NCBI GenBank assembly: GCA_963565915.1
Contig: OY751487.1
Location: 4,278,001 to 4,342,000, forward strand
Length of the DNA stretch: 64,000 bases
Source: Entoloma clypeatum
Taxonomy: Eukaryota; Basidiomycota; Agaricomycetes; Agaricales; Entolomataceae
Reading direction: 5' to 3'
Positions 1-11,024 of the stretch are shown here, piece by piece. The notes under the pieces are model-generated. The model was not told the DNA's origin, did not search any database, and was given only the letters and a program-made list of their open reading frames with translations. Numbering within the stretch: the stretch's first letter is position 1; each line of letters begins with the position of its first letter. The position numbers and the translations under genes are program-made.

Positions 1-450
1 TCGCCTTCGTCATCTTCGCTGAATAGTCAGGGATCTGGGAGCACGTATTATGTTTTGCCTTCTGCAGGACAAAAAGTCCATGTAATTGTGAGTTGCTACG
101 TCAATCCAAAGTGTTTTTGCAGGTCCACAACGCTGAGCCGCCCCTTTTCCCACAACCAGCCTCCGAGCCCCAGTGTTTCTATAGCTACTGCGACTTCGAT
201 TACCAGGTCACCTACCTCTCCTCGATCCCTTGGCCCAATGAGAAAAGCACCGTTCTTCCAGCGGCTGTTGAGCTTTGCGGGGAGGATCGCCTCGGTCAAG
301 TCTTCGATCGCTTCAGGGAAGACGCCATCATCTGGTGGGCGAAGAAAACGTCTTCAAAGGCGACATTCGACGGGCGGCGCTGGAGCTCCGCGCAGCCAGC
401 CAAATTACCACTAAAAATTGACTTGAAGGAAGATACCAGGTTTCTGTTTC
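1..450 (+). CDS. 3' part of an unrecognised protein gene (5' end outside the window)
   Basis: Open from base 1 in frame 1 with a Ser-rich start. A good intron lies at 82-122 (gtaatt...ttgcag). Codons continue in phase from 123 through a well-composed stretch with aromatic/acidic content (FDRFREDAIIWWAKK around 285-340) to about 420. The second-exon frame stays open to 791, but after about 430 the translation turns into hydrophobic, low-complexity residues typical of untranslated DNA, so the true stop or a further intron is unresolved. I do not recognise the family. No signal peptide or catalytic motif is visible in the part present. The end coordinate is approximate. Confidence 0.45.
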
Positions 451-1632
451 TTTCTCGTGTTGTCGTTATGCGATCACTTCATATTGTAACGTTATGCCCT
501 TTCATCAAGTGGCTTGATTCTTCCCCAACCACCTTAGAGGTTGTTTCTTGCATCCTTCATCCAATCCTTTCCCTTAATCTTTTATGTAATCCTCTTTCGT
601 CACTTTTCTCATTGCTGGTGTACCAATTTCGTTACTTAGCTAACATCAATGTTTTTTTAGTATGTAGGAAAGATAGTCTGTTGTATTACCAATGCCACTT
701 TACGAAGGGAAACGCGACTGAAGATCAAATTACATATACTGTACACCTTTTTCGCGTTCGAGAAGACGATTCTCCCTCCAGGCTTTGTTGACGAGATACA
801 AGTCATAGCATATCTTGCATTTTGCCGGCCTTCGGTACATACGGTTTGTATGTAGCATCGTGGCCCATTGGCGTTCGCTACCCCAAGGTGCTCTTCCGAT
901 GCACTCTGGGTCGATAGCTGCATCATGGTCCGACCACATTCGCCTTACCACGCGCTACGGTCTCATGCCCTCATGAAGCGAAAGATGCGAGTATTCTGGG
1001 ATTTTCAGGATCAAATCCTGTCATGGCGTCCCGACTCGCGAGTCGTCGAGAACGTACCGAGACAGCAGGATCCGAATCTTCTGGTTCTTGTACTCGGTGT
1101 TGTGGTACTTTCAGTAAGGCGTCATCGGAAGGTGCCGTCATGGATAAATGTTTGTGAATTGTCTTCAGAGCTCTAGAATGGACCTGAACCGCGGAGATGG
1201 TTAATTGTGCGGTGATAGATCAAGAGCTTGAGGAGTCCTTCTATTGCCGCAAAGTAAGTAATACTTACCTTTTCTCCGTCGGTGAGGCGTTTGACCGGCC
1301 AGCGCTGCGTTATGGGTAAGACTGTTATGAGCGGCTTTACTGGAGATGCATCGATATAGTTGATGGAGATGGAGGGTGGCATCGGGGGTCTGGCATGATG
1401 AGATGAATGCCGTCAGCGGTTCACACACTGGCACTAACACGACTGTTGCAATCCACGTGTGGGATTGAAATCCGGATTCAGGCCTCGGTGTGCAATCTTG
1501 GCTTTCGAGAGAGTCATCGCAGAAGCCGCGTTACACCAACCTCACGTCGCGTCACTCCGATAGTAGAATATACTCCCGACTCAGCTGACCGCGTCATCCG
1601 AAGGGACCCGTCTCCACGACTAATACGAAGCT

Positions 1633-1809
1633 ATGGGGATGCGCCCTAATGAAGATTCAGTACTGGCCTCCTTCGCGGAGATTAAGGACGCCTACAAATG
1701 GGTGATCCTAGAACCTCATGCCAACAAGGAGTCAGTGAGAAGGATATCCACGTCAGTTCCCTATGTGCCCGAAGAACATGTGGAAGGTCTACACGCTGGA
1801 GGACTTTAA
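1633..1809 (+). CDS. Possible small ORF or gene fragment, 58 aa
   Basis: An ATG-to-TAA frame with natural-looking composition (FAEIKDAYKWVILEPHANKE near its start). No introns or partner exons could be joined to it and no family is recognised. It lies 288 bp upstream of the PWWP gene in a different frame, so it is more likely a relic or short hypothetical than an N-terminal exon of that gene. The rest of 450-2096 gave no frame I can defend on either strand. Confidence 0.2.
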   Translation: MGMRPNEDSVLASFAEIKDAYKWVILEPHANKESVRRISTSVPYVPEEHVEGLHAGGL

Positions 1810-2096
1810 CGAGACCGTGACATGACAGTGGTCCACTGCCAAGAGTACCAAAGTGTTGGCGAGGACGTGGTGCTCGGAGTCAAAAATGTGGCCATCCGCC
1901 GCGCTGGCGAGCTGTGCTTCGTGTGCGTGGTCAGAGCGACGAGCAAGGCTGGCTTGGGCTGAATGTCGCTCGGAGTGTCTTAACAGAGGGTTCACAGTCA
2001 GGGCAGGTTCGCGGCTGTCACTGTGTAACATATGTGTGACCCCACGCGACTCGGAGGATTCCTCCCGTCCCGCTGGTAGATACGAATACTCTCATA

Positions 2097-4588
2097 ATGC
2101 TCGCAAAGATCAGCGAGCCGCCTTCGGTCTCTCGGCCACGGCCACGTCCTCTTCCAAGAAAACCAAAAGCGCCCGACGCCTCTCAGTCTGTTCTGGTGCA
2201 GATCACTACTCCAAAACTAACACCTGTCGAAACGGCCATTCGCGTCGCATCGGACTCGGAAGGCTCTGAATTGACACCCCTTCCGTCTCCACTTGAGGCC
2301 AAAGACGCTTCGGCGACGCAGGTATCCAGTAAGAAACCTGATTCGCAATTGGGACTGAATTCGTCAGTCCCGGTTACCCCACGCCGGCGTGCGCCGCCTC
2401 ACTTGGTAGACTTGGACCCATGGAAAGTGGAGAATCTTGGAACATATGTCTGGGTTCTATTGGATCGTGGTGCCCGCGTGTTGGAGCCGGAGGACGTCGA
2501 GGACCCTGAGCAGTGCAATAAGGAACGGCTGTGGTGGCCAGGCAGAGTTCGTTTTTCTCCCTTGAACCATTCTGTCCGGGGAGGCATACTGATGAGATTT
2601 TTGCCATAGATTGCATCAAAGTCGTCGAAAGCTGATCCTCTCAAAATTCGTTTGTTCGGGAATGTTCCAGTTAACGTCAAGACTATCGAAATCCACTCCC
2701 CTTGCCAGCTCAACATTGTGTCATTGAAAGACTCGAATCAGCGCGACCGCTTCACGACACCGACGTTCATATCCTCTGTGGCGCTTGAACATGGACTGGT
2801 GGCGTCACCAAGGAAGAAGTCGAAGTATGACAGAGCCGACGTTGAAGAGCGCTGGCGCATAGCTGTGACAGAACTGGTGCAGGAGCGCGAGGATGCAGAA
2901 CAGAGCGACTCATTACCGGAAGTGGGAACTTTAGAGTTTACAAGCATACTCTGTGCCCCCAGTCCCACCAAAAGCACCCAGGGAAGCCCTAGGAAGGATA
3001 ACCGCAAGGGAAAGGGACAGAAAAGGAAACGCAATGAATACGACGAGGAGGATGACATGGAGGTGGATGAGCTGTCACCTGCCGCGAAACGGTGGTCTCC
3101 CGCACCTGAGGATGACACTTTGCAGATCCCTGGCGAACTCATCCTAGCCATCGAGAAAGGGGGAGACACAGAGTTTTGGCCTGCCAGGATACTGGCATAT
3201 TTACCTCCTAAGCGGCCTAGAAAAGAAGGCAAATACCGTGTTGAATTTTTGGACACCACCAAGAAAGATATCCTCCGCTCATGGTTTTACTCCTCGAATG
3301 ACGAAGAGTTTGGGGCATGCAGGGTATGTGTTTTGATCGATGATATTGCTAAAATGCCTTATATACCATCATACAGCTTGGTCAATGGGAGAGCGAATAT
3401 AACGAAGTCGTAAACGACGAGGACAATGAAAATGTTGTTGGTGACATTGTAACCCGCTCTCTGTCTCCGCTCCCCCGTACTCCTGCCCCTCCGCCTCAAG
3501 AATTTTACGAGCTCAGTGTACGCGAGCAATTTTCATATACCAAACCCATTCTCAAAGCAATCCTGAATGCCGAGTACGCACCTGCAAAACAGCGCCATGA
3601 TTTGTTCATCGGCGGTGGTGACGGACGGGACACGGTAAAGAAGGATGCGGGGCTGAGAGGGCGAATGGACCCGGAGGATGTCGGAATGTTGGGCGAGTAT
3701 TTGACCGAATGGTGTTTGAGGGATGAGAAGAGGGCGAAAATACTCATGGAGGATATAGAGGATGAGGTAATGGACCAGAGCCAGCATGAAGATACTTCCC
3801 AGAACGAGAAGAAGGCAAGAGCCGATCGTGCTTTGGTGATTACTGTGGACGAACCTTTCGGGGACGAAAGGTCCAAGACGAGGTCCCCTTCACCTGCAGG
3901 GACGGAGTCGCCTGCCTTGTCGCAAGGTGAAATCCCGCCGAGCTCGTCATTTTGTCCTTCGGAGGTGGGTGCACTTTCTATCCCAAGTTAAATCCTATGT
4001 TTACATTACCCATCCCTTACCAGGGCTTTGGCCCTCCGCCGACAGATGCTTCTTGTCTGTCGTCAGCGCCAGTAAAATCTTCAGACGTACATTCAACGTC
4101 AGATGTCGCTCACCTCATCTATCATAGAACTCGCCGCAGTCCACAAACCTGCATCACGACTATATCCCACCACCCCGACAACATGGCTGCGAAGAATACG
4201 AGGCTTTATCTGGAGAAGAAAAAGTCAGCGTGAGTTCTTTCCCTTCCGTTCCGTAATGATTTATGGCCTGATGTCGCTATCATCACAGTACTGCCTTAAC
4301 GTTCTCCTCCCAGAAGCCGTTCTCCAGATTCTTCTGTGGTGCAATGGTCTTCGAACCTCTGTTGATATACTTACAGAAGACGAAGAGATGGTCCTACATG
4401 ATCGAGGAGTGGACTTGCTGAAGGAGAGGGATTGGGTGAATGATGTGAAGCGGTTGAGGGAAACGGCGAGGAGTCTGCTGAAGCTTGGGGAAGAAGGAAA
4501 AGGCGGCCTAGTTGAGGTCGGAGGCGAATGGACGTTTACGGGGAGGCCAAAGAGATCTGCCGTGAAGACCATATCGTATCGGGAATGA
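2097..4588 (+). CDS. Double PWWP/Tudor-like chromatin protein (nuclear, uncharacterised)
   Basis: Six exons close in phase: 2097-2546, 2610-3323, 3377-3964, 4024-4071, 4140-4229 and 4289-4588, about 729 aa, all introns phase 0. Two PWWP-like beta-barrels are visible: YVWVLLDR...RLWWPGR near residues 117-150 and GELILAIEKG...EFWPARI about 200 residues later. Between them is a basic/acidic linker with nuclear localisation-like KGKGQKRKR. The C-terminal exons encode a helical region (LPEAVLQILLWCNG) seen at the end of related basidiomycete proteins. The short fifth exon (30 codons) is in a frame different from the longer overlapping open frames and was recognised only because it joins exon 6 in phase. 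PWWP domains bind methylated histone tails and DNA; a chromatin reader role is inference. The start is the first in-frame ATG and upstream exons are possible. Confidence 0.75.
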
Positions 4589-6206
4589 GTACTTGAGTCG
4601 TGGTCACTTTCAACTGATCATTACAGTTATTTCAAAGGATGCATTCGTTACTAGTAGTTACATTGTGCTTCAGCCCTACTTATAAGGATTGTTGACGTCG
4701 TAGATACACCTGAATGAATCGTGATATGTCGGGTTCAAATCCGCGAGAGGAGTTGGCAAAGAAGCGGTGTTTGCCTGGTCGCGTTTGCGTGCAACCAGGG
4801 CCCCTTGAGTAACTCCTGCGCACGATCCAACGCAAAGGACAGAAAACGGCAGGGGTATAGTCCCATCAGTCCCATTCTGTTGAGCAAATCTCGGTATCGG
4901 TTTGAGGCTTGCTTGAACGGAATGGCAACTGTGCCCTCCTCAGAAAGCTGTTTGTAAAATGCTGCTTCTTTCGCTGCCTTTGCCCCTTGGCCTTCACGCG
5001 CAGGCCGGCCCCTTTCACAGGCAATATCCTGTGTTGCTTTTTTTGTGGGCAAGGAGGCATTCCCGCCGTCGTATGAAGGAGGGTGCCTGACGAAGCCTTG
5101 GAAGGAAGATGTCGGGGGGCATTGCGCTATGAACCGGATACTCGTGGCAGGTATTGGTGGTCAAACCACCAATCTCAAAACTGCAGCAACGAGTGAGTAC
5201 CTGGTTTGCTTGCGCACTAAGGGAAACAAATCACCCGCATTTTGAACCGCCTGGTGTATCGAGACAACTGCCGAGTGACTTGGGCAGATTTGGGCATGTG
5301 TCGCAAGCTTTTGTCACTCGTGGTATTGTGTCCGAACAGTATGATAGCAGTGTCCGAGGTAATGGCGAGGATGGTGGGTTTTTATCTTCCCGGTGCCCAA
5401 CCAGGTCTCCGTCGAGGTATAGGCGCCACTGTAGTAACTGCATCAAGAAAATCCGTCAGTGCTAGATTGGCGGTTGGGAGACAAATTCTCACCCGGCGCA
5501 GATTTGATTAGTACAGCCATGCTCAACGCTCGCGATGATTGAGCAAGTGTAGCAGCCCCGCGTTACTGTGAAGTACCCCCACCACAGTTTTCGATGTCAA
5601 GACCTTGACAGATATAGGGAGGGAAGGCGAAACTGGTCGAACCAAGTGATAGCATGCTAGATTCTGGGAGTACAGCTGGTCCTTCCTGTCTCGTAAATTC
5701 AAAGTGATATGTTTATTCGCATAGACCCGAAGAGCAGACATTAGCGAGCACATCTTGGACAGCGGACGATCAGAGTGCTCCTTGGCGTGAAGGGTTTTGG
5801 AACTAGCTGTAGGTTGTTGGAACAAAATGAGTTCACCATAACACGAGCCTTGACGTATTGGAGACCAGTTCTTGAGCAAGTGCCGAAAGTGCTGCCTCCA
5901 GACGACTGAAGGTAAAAGCTAGACCCCGTTTGGCGGTATGAAATGGAGGGCACCAGCCTGTGGGGCCCGAGGCCCGTCCTATTGGCCCAATGTCATGAGC
6001 ATAGTTCTCGAGCAAGTGCCGTAACTTGTGCGGCTCCAGAAGACGAGCTTGGTATGACACTAGCGAGATTCACCCCTCGATTAGGCTTGAGCTATTGGAG
6101 ACTAGGTTGAGAAACCAAAAGAGAAATTGGCGAGTTGCAACAACGAAAGTTATGGGTCCGTGAAGAGCCGTGGCTAGTACACGTGAGCAACTCTCAACGT
6201 CGACTT
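4589..6206. other. Intergenic region, 1.6 kb, no supported gene
   Basis: No exon chain could be built on either strand. A minus-strand frame at 4735-5052 has fairly natural composition but lacks partners. Two diverged direct repeat copies of about 40 bp lie at 5867-5906 and 6003-6046, just before the apyrase gene; they are listed separately. Confidence 0.5.
5867..6046 (+). repeat. Pair of diverged direct repeats (5867-5906 and 6003-6046)
   Basis: Both copies begin AGTTCTYGAGCAAGTGCCG and end in a CTCCAG-(A)GACGA block. They are about 75-80 percent alike and lie 136 bp apart. They look like remnants of a tandem duplication in the apyrase 5' region. Confidence 0.5.
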
Positions 6207-8491
6207 ATGCCCAATCCCAGCAAACTCGACCCATGGCTCCACCACCGTCACTTTGGCATCGTTATTGACGCTGGCTCGTCTGGTTCGAGGCTCCAGATAT
6301 ACAGCTGGACAGACCCTCGCTCGATCACGGTGGAGAAGGGCAGTGACCTCGCCTATACCCTGCCAAAAGTAGAGAAGGGAACGCAGTTTGGTGAGGATTG
6401 GGTTTACAAGGTTGAGCCAGGTTCGTCATAATTACTGCTGTGGAAGTATTCTGACCTTTCGGAATCTACACAGGAATTTCTACGCTCGCGGACAACCCAG
6501 AGGATGTTGGAATCTATCTCAGACCTCTGCTCCGCCATGCAAGGAAGCATATCCCCCCATCTCTCGAGAAAGACACTCCCTTGTTCCTTCTCGCCACGGC
6601 CGGGATGCGTCTCCTTCCACCCGTGAAACAGGCCAAGATTCTTCAGGAAGCATGCCATTTCCTCCGTCGTCACACCGCCTACAAGATCGACGAACAGTCA
6701 GATGTGGGTCCCTGCGGTTCGAACGTCCGGATTATCACTGGGGAAGAAGAGGGCCTCTTTGGCTGGATTGCCGTCAATTACCTGATGGACGGGTTCACAG
6801 GGCGCCGCCAAGACCGAACGACATATGGGTTCCTCGACATGGGCGGGGCGTCGACACAGATAGCGTTTGAACCGACGGTGACGAACGAAAAGGACGCGAA
6901 GAATCTCATCGACGTGAGGCTCCGTCTGCTGGGGGGTCAGGAGATTACCCATAAAGTCTTCGTGACGACGTGGCTGGGATACGGAACTAATCAGGCCAGA
7001 GAACGATATCTTGGGCGGGTTATCTCTCAGTTCAAGTCAGTGCACCAAGATGACCATGGTGAAGTAGAAGACGCCGTGCCCGAACCTTGCCTTCCCAGAA
7101 AACTGCGACTGACTGAAACGGGCCATGACAGCAAGACTCACACTCTGGTGGGCACCGGATCGTTCGAACAGTGTATGCTGGAAACCTCGCCACTTCTGAA
7201 TAAGACAGCACCATGCCCAGATTCTCCGTGCCTTATGAATGGTATCCATGTCCCCAAAATCGATTTTTCTGTCTCGCATTTCATTGGTGTGTCCGAGTAC
7301 TGGTATTCATCCGAACATATTTTCGGCCTCGGCGGGGCATACGACTTTGTGCAATATGAGCGTGCAGCATCAAGGTTTTGTTCACGGACCTGGGACGAGA
7401 TCATGCGCCAACACGAGAGATTAAGGGCTCAACATCGGCTGGGCGGCGATGGCGAGGTAGAGGAGGACGGCAAGGTAGTAGAGGTCGGGAAATGGGATCC
7501 AAAAGTTCAACGATCTCGCCTTGAGATGCAGTGTTTCAAGGCCGCGTGGATTTCCAATGTTTTACACGAAGGCATCGGGTTACCAAGGCTGACCGACCCA
7601 GGGGGCAATATCACGGCAACGGAAGGTTCAAAAGTGGAAAAGCAGGCGGAGAAGAAGGGGTTGGGCAGGCCTACCTTCCAGTCAATGGACAGTGTGGGGG
7701 ACATTGCTATCTCCTGGACGTTGGGCAAGATGGTACTCGAGGCGAGCAAGGAAGTGCCTGCTCTGAAGAAGGCGCGCCCACTCGTAGATCCAATAGACGA
7801 CATTCCAAACCGCACTGAGTTCCGTATCCAGCCCATCCGACCGCCGTTCTTTGATCTCAATGCCATTGAAGATCGCCTAACTCCCCATCTCCCAATCGTT
7901 TTAACGCGATCGTCTCTCGGGTTCTCACCAGTCCTTTTTCTCCTTTTCGCCGCATTTTGCGTCTCCATGTTGATCGTTTACCCACTGCGGCGACAGCTTC
8001 GCGCGACGTGTCTCCGTTCCGTCCGGCATGTTACGAAACGTGATGAAGAGTTTTCCTTAGAGGAGGGAACACTTTTAAACGGTGGTTCGCATCCTCCAAC
8101 CCCGACATCTGTCAAAACTACCTGGTTATACCCCTTTCGTCGTGTGATTTCCTTCACGCGCTCAAAGCCCCCACCCACACTTGCAGCTTTTCAGAATCCT
8201 AACCTGCGGCATATATCTAATGGTCCCAAGAGGATGTCCCCTACGCGATCATATTCGCTACCTACCTTCGAGTCTATCGCGAGCTCGACGCAGTACGCCC
8301 CACGAAACTCCATCTCGCGATCACCTTCCCCGTCACCTACTATGCTGGACGAGGTGTTGTACGGCAATGGCAGTGGCAGCCTTTCGTCGCGGTCTCTCAA
8401 TGCTTCGCAGATGAACTTGTCTGGCCTTGCTCCTCGTGCTATTTCACGCAATAACAGCTTTATGATACCTGGGAAAGGATTGGACGATTAG
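6207..8491 (+). CDS. YND1: Golgi apyrase (GDA1/CD39 family nucleoside di/triphosphatase, YND1-like)
   Basis: Two exons, 6207-6420 and 6474-8491, about 743 aa. It hydrolyses nucleoside di- and triphosphates in the Golgi lumen, giving the NMP needed for sugar-nucleotide antiport. Apyrase conserved regions are visible in order: ACR1 VIDAGSSGSR, ACR2 LLATAGMR, ACR3 ITGEEEGLFGWIAVNY, ACR4 GFLDMGGASTQIAF and an ACR5-like FIGVSEYWYSSEHIF. One membrane segment follows (SPVLFLLFAAFCVSMLIV), then a Ser-rich cytosolic tail of about 170 residues, as in YND1 and unlike the N-anchored GDA1. The start at 6207 (MPNPSKLDPWL) was chosen because fungal homologues begin just before ACR1; an in-frame ATG at 6135 would add 24 residues. 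It complements the nucleotide-sugar transporter at 17-18 kb functionally, not positionally. Confidence 0.92.
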
Positions 8492-8817
8492 TGTCGCCAT
8501 CCTTTTTTGCTCAGCATCAGCGTCTACCCAGCGTCCTGGTGGGCCTGTCTACAAGACTGTTGAGATGGGTATACTGCGGACCTCCTTTGGACACGGGCTG
8601 CTATAACCAGTGATGCGTCGAGTCCAAATTGTCCGTCAAGGAGATGAATTTCTTCTGGATTTAGCGGTACACTTCAGCATCCCGAGATTGGCACGCAGAT
8701 GGGATTGCATTCATTCTATGTCGTAGATCTTCCGCTATCCTACCGAGTAGTGCTCCGAGTAACGAGTTGATATTGCGACTTGAGAGTTAATTGACACATG
8801 TTTACCTTGCTTCCGTG
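8492..8817. other. Short intergenic region between apyrase and MDM12
   Basis: 326 bp between two co-directional genes. No ORF, repeat or clear motif stands out. It presumably holds the 3' UTR of the apyrase and the promoter of MDM12. Confidence 0.5.
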
Positions 8818-10023
8818 ATGTCGATCGACTTGGATTGGAGCAAGCTGGACTCTTCACTCGCTGCCTACCTTATCGACGTCCTCAATCGCCACCTTGGAAA
8901 TGCTGAGCGGCCATCCTTTATTGGGCCTGTTGAAGTCGTTTCTCTGGACTTCGGTTCTACCCCACCTGACGTCGAACTCGTTGACCTCTGCGACATATAC
9001 CGTGATTTCCTCGAAGACGACGAGGACTTGCCCGACAGAGGACCTGTAAAGGTCACGGAAGGCCCCGGAGATGAAGAAGGCTACGAATGGGTCCCAAGGC
9101 GGGCAACCGGCCGTGAGGAAGGACTTGAGTACCGTCATGTTGCTGGATATGGCTCTATGAGCATGTTTGCTTCACCGCCGACACTCAGCTCAGCGATGCA
9201 CCCGTGGAATCCTGGCATGAGTCTCCCAAGCCTCACAGACTACAGGGCTCCCTGGGCAAATATCCCGATGTACCGGAGTCCATCCCCTGCAACCCCCTTC
9301 TACGCCCATTCCATCAACGACTTCGATCCTCACAGCGCAAAGACAGACACAGATCCTTCCCTTTCCAATGCACCCCGTTCCCAAGACCTCTCAAGCTCGC
9401 ACCATCAAGACCAACAAGCACCTCCCGAGCCGTCGACTGCACAACAACAACAACAAAACCCTCACCCGAACCTTCAAGTCCACCTCCACGTCAACTGGCA
9501 CTCCGACCTGCGCATCACACTCACCACCTCGCTCCGGATAAACTACCCCTCCCCCATGTTCATGTCTCTCCCCATCAAACTCTCCATTACCGCCCTCGTG
9601 TTCAACGGCGAGCTCGCGGTCGCATACGAGGGTGAGCGCCGGCGCGTGCACATCTGCATTCTTGATGATCTCGACCCTTATGGCCCTGCAAAGCGCGAGC
9701 AAAGGACCCGTGAACCTCTAGCCACCCCGCCCGATTTCGAGGACGAGTTTCCGTCGACGGCTGGGATTGACCTCGGGATCGGGATCGGCATTCAGCCGCT
9801 CGCTAACTTGAATGGGGGAGGCGGTCCGTCGAAGCCGTTGCCCGTAGGCCAACGCTTGCTGCCGTCGATATACATCGAGAGCGAGATTGGGCAGGCGGAT
9901 AAGCATGTGCTGAAGAACGTGACGAGGGTGGAGAAGTTCATACAGGACGTCATACGGAAGACAGTGGAGGAGGAGCTGGTCTTTCCGAACTTTCACACGT
10001 TGGTTCTGGGGGAGCAGCAATAG
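8818..10023 (+). CDS. MDM12: MDM12, ERMES complex subunit (SMP domain)
   Basis: Single exon, 401 aa. Mdm12 is the cytosolic bridge of the ER-mitochondria encounter structure, binds phospholipid in its SMP domain and pairs with Mmm1 to move lipid between the membranes. The N-terminus MSIDLDWSKLD is diagnostic. The SMP fold is split, as in other fungi, by a low-complexity insert (Ser/Pro/Gln rich, with a short Q run near residue 210). The conserved C-terminal half resumes at VHLHVNWHSDLRITL and finishes with the helix FIQDVIRKTVEEELVFPNF. The start at 8818 was preferred over an in-frame ATG at 8791 because it gives the canonical MSIDL start. No membrane segment, as expected. Confidence 0.95.
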   Translation: MSIDLDWSKLDSSLAAYLIDVLNRHLGNAERPSFIGPVEVVSLDFGSTPPDVELVDLCDIYRDFLEDDEDLPDRGPVKVTEGPGDEEGYEWVPRRATGREEGLEYRHVAGYGSMSMFASPPTLSSAMHPWNPGMSLPSLTDYRAPWANIPMYRSPSPATPFYAHSINDFDPHSAKTDTDPSLSNAPRSQDLSSSHHQDQQAPPEPSTAQQQQQNPHPNLQVHLHVNWHSDLRITLTTSLRINYPSPMFMSLPIKLSITALVFNGELAVAYEGERRRVHICILDDLDPYGPAKREQRTREPLATPPDFEDEFPSTAGIDLGIGIGIQPLANLNGGGGPSKPLPVGQRLLPSIYIESEIGQADKHVLKNVTRVEKFIQDVIRKTVEEELVFPNFHTLVLGEQQ

Positions 10024-11024
10024 CAATAATGAGCGGGGGGAGCTTACAGATATGTATCACTTACTAATGTAAGTGCGCACATTCTGTGCTGGTCAGTGTC
10101 GCTGATGGATAGATAGTATATAGCATGTATAAATCTCCATCGCCTGCAAATTACAGTGTAAGATTCAATGATGGGCCGAATTTCGACAGTGGTTTCCCCT
10201 GCCGACAATATCCAAATATCATTCGCACGTACTAATTGACTTTCTTTCGAAGCCGACGTTGCATGTTGTTCAAGGGTCCGTGACTTGGATCTATCTTCTC
10301 ATGCCCCAGGCCTCAAAGTTTGCCTCTCTTGGATGCCACGATATATTGCACGTTCAAGGCAGAGCCGTGTCGAATGGGCAGAAGATCCCGCCTACAATAT
10401 CGTCATCATATGCTGCAATATGCAGTTAGGTCTACTTCCCAAAATTCTGGATGTCCAGAGAAGGCACATATCATTTGTATTTACGAAAGCCAAAAGATAG
10501 AAACAAACTGAGGGTGCCAGGAAACGAGCATCCTATGTATGCATCTGCCCCAGCGAAAAGTTGCAGTCTCACGGAACTGGACTCAGTATATTGGATTCTG
10601 AGCCTTCTTAAAAATCCTTTTTTCCCATGACCAGACTCGTCGCAGTTCTTGGATGTGATGGTGTGTGTGACCCGACCGTCACGCTTCAAAGATCGAATTA
10701 TATGACAACTGATACGACCCTAGAACTGTTTAATCATGGGAGGAAAAATGCTCTTCGGATGAACCAGGATATATCTAAATCATTGGGCTTCATGGTCCAT
10801 GGGTGTTGGGTGAAGTGGGACGAGTGATCGCGCGTGACATTCACACCAGTCACACTTCCGCATCGCAAACTTGAAAAATGGTACTGGGAGAAGGGGACTG
10901 TCCGGAGAGCTTCGTCGCCCACAATCGCTAGGAGCGAGTTCACATACAGTTCACTTCACTATTTCTTCAGAGTGTTGTCCTTATGTAATCTGGGATCGTT
11001 TCTTTCTTATCAGCCATCCGAAAC
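10024..11024. other. Intergenic region, 1.0 kb, no supported gene
   Basis: Several short open frames occur on both strands, but none has coding-like composition, splice partners or a recognisable motif. The FunK1 promoter is presumably in the last few hundred bases. Confidence 0.5.

Noticed and set aside
868..1440. Open frames on both strands, including a minus-strand stretch reading SINYIDASPVKPLITVL
   Set aside because: One side has a plausible donor (GAAAAG|gtaagt) but no continuing exon could be found; too little to call a gene.
4731..4744. gggttcaaatccgc resembles the T-loop/B-box of a tRNA gene
   Set aside because: No A-box, anticodon stem or acceptor stem can be drawn upstream or downstream; a chance match.
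4735..5052. Minus-strand frame of 105 codons with natural-looking composition
   Set aside because: No splice partners, no recognisable motif, and overlapping frames are equally open.
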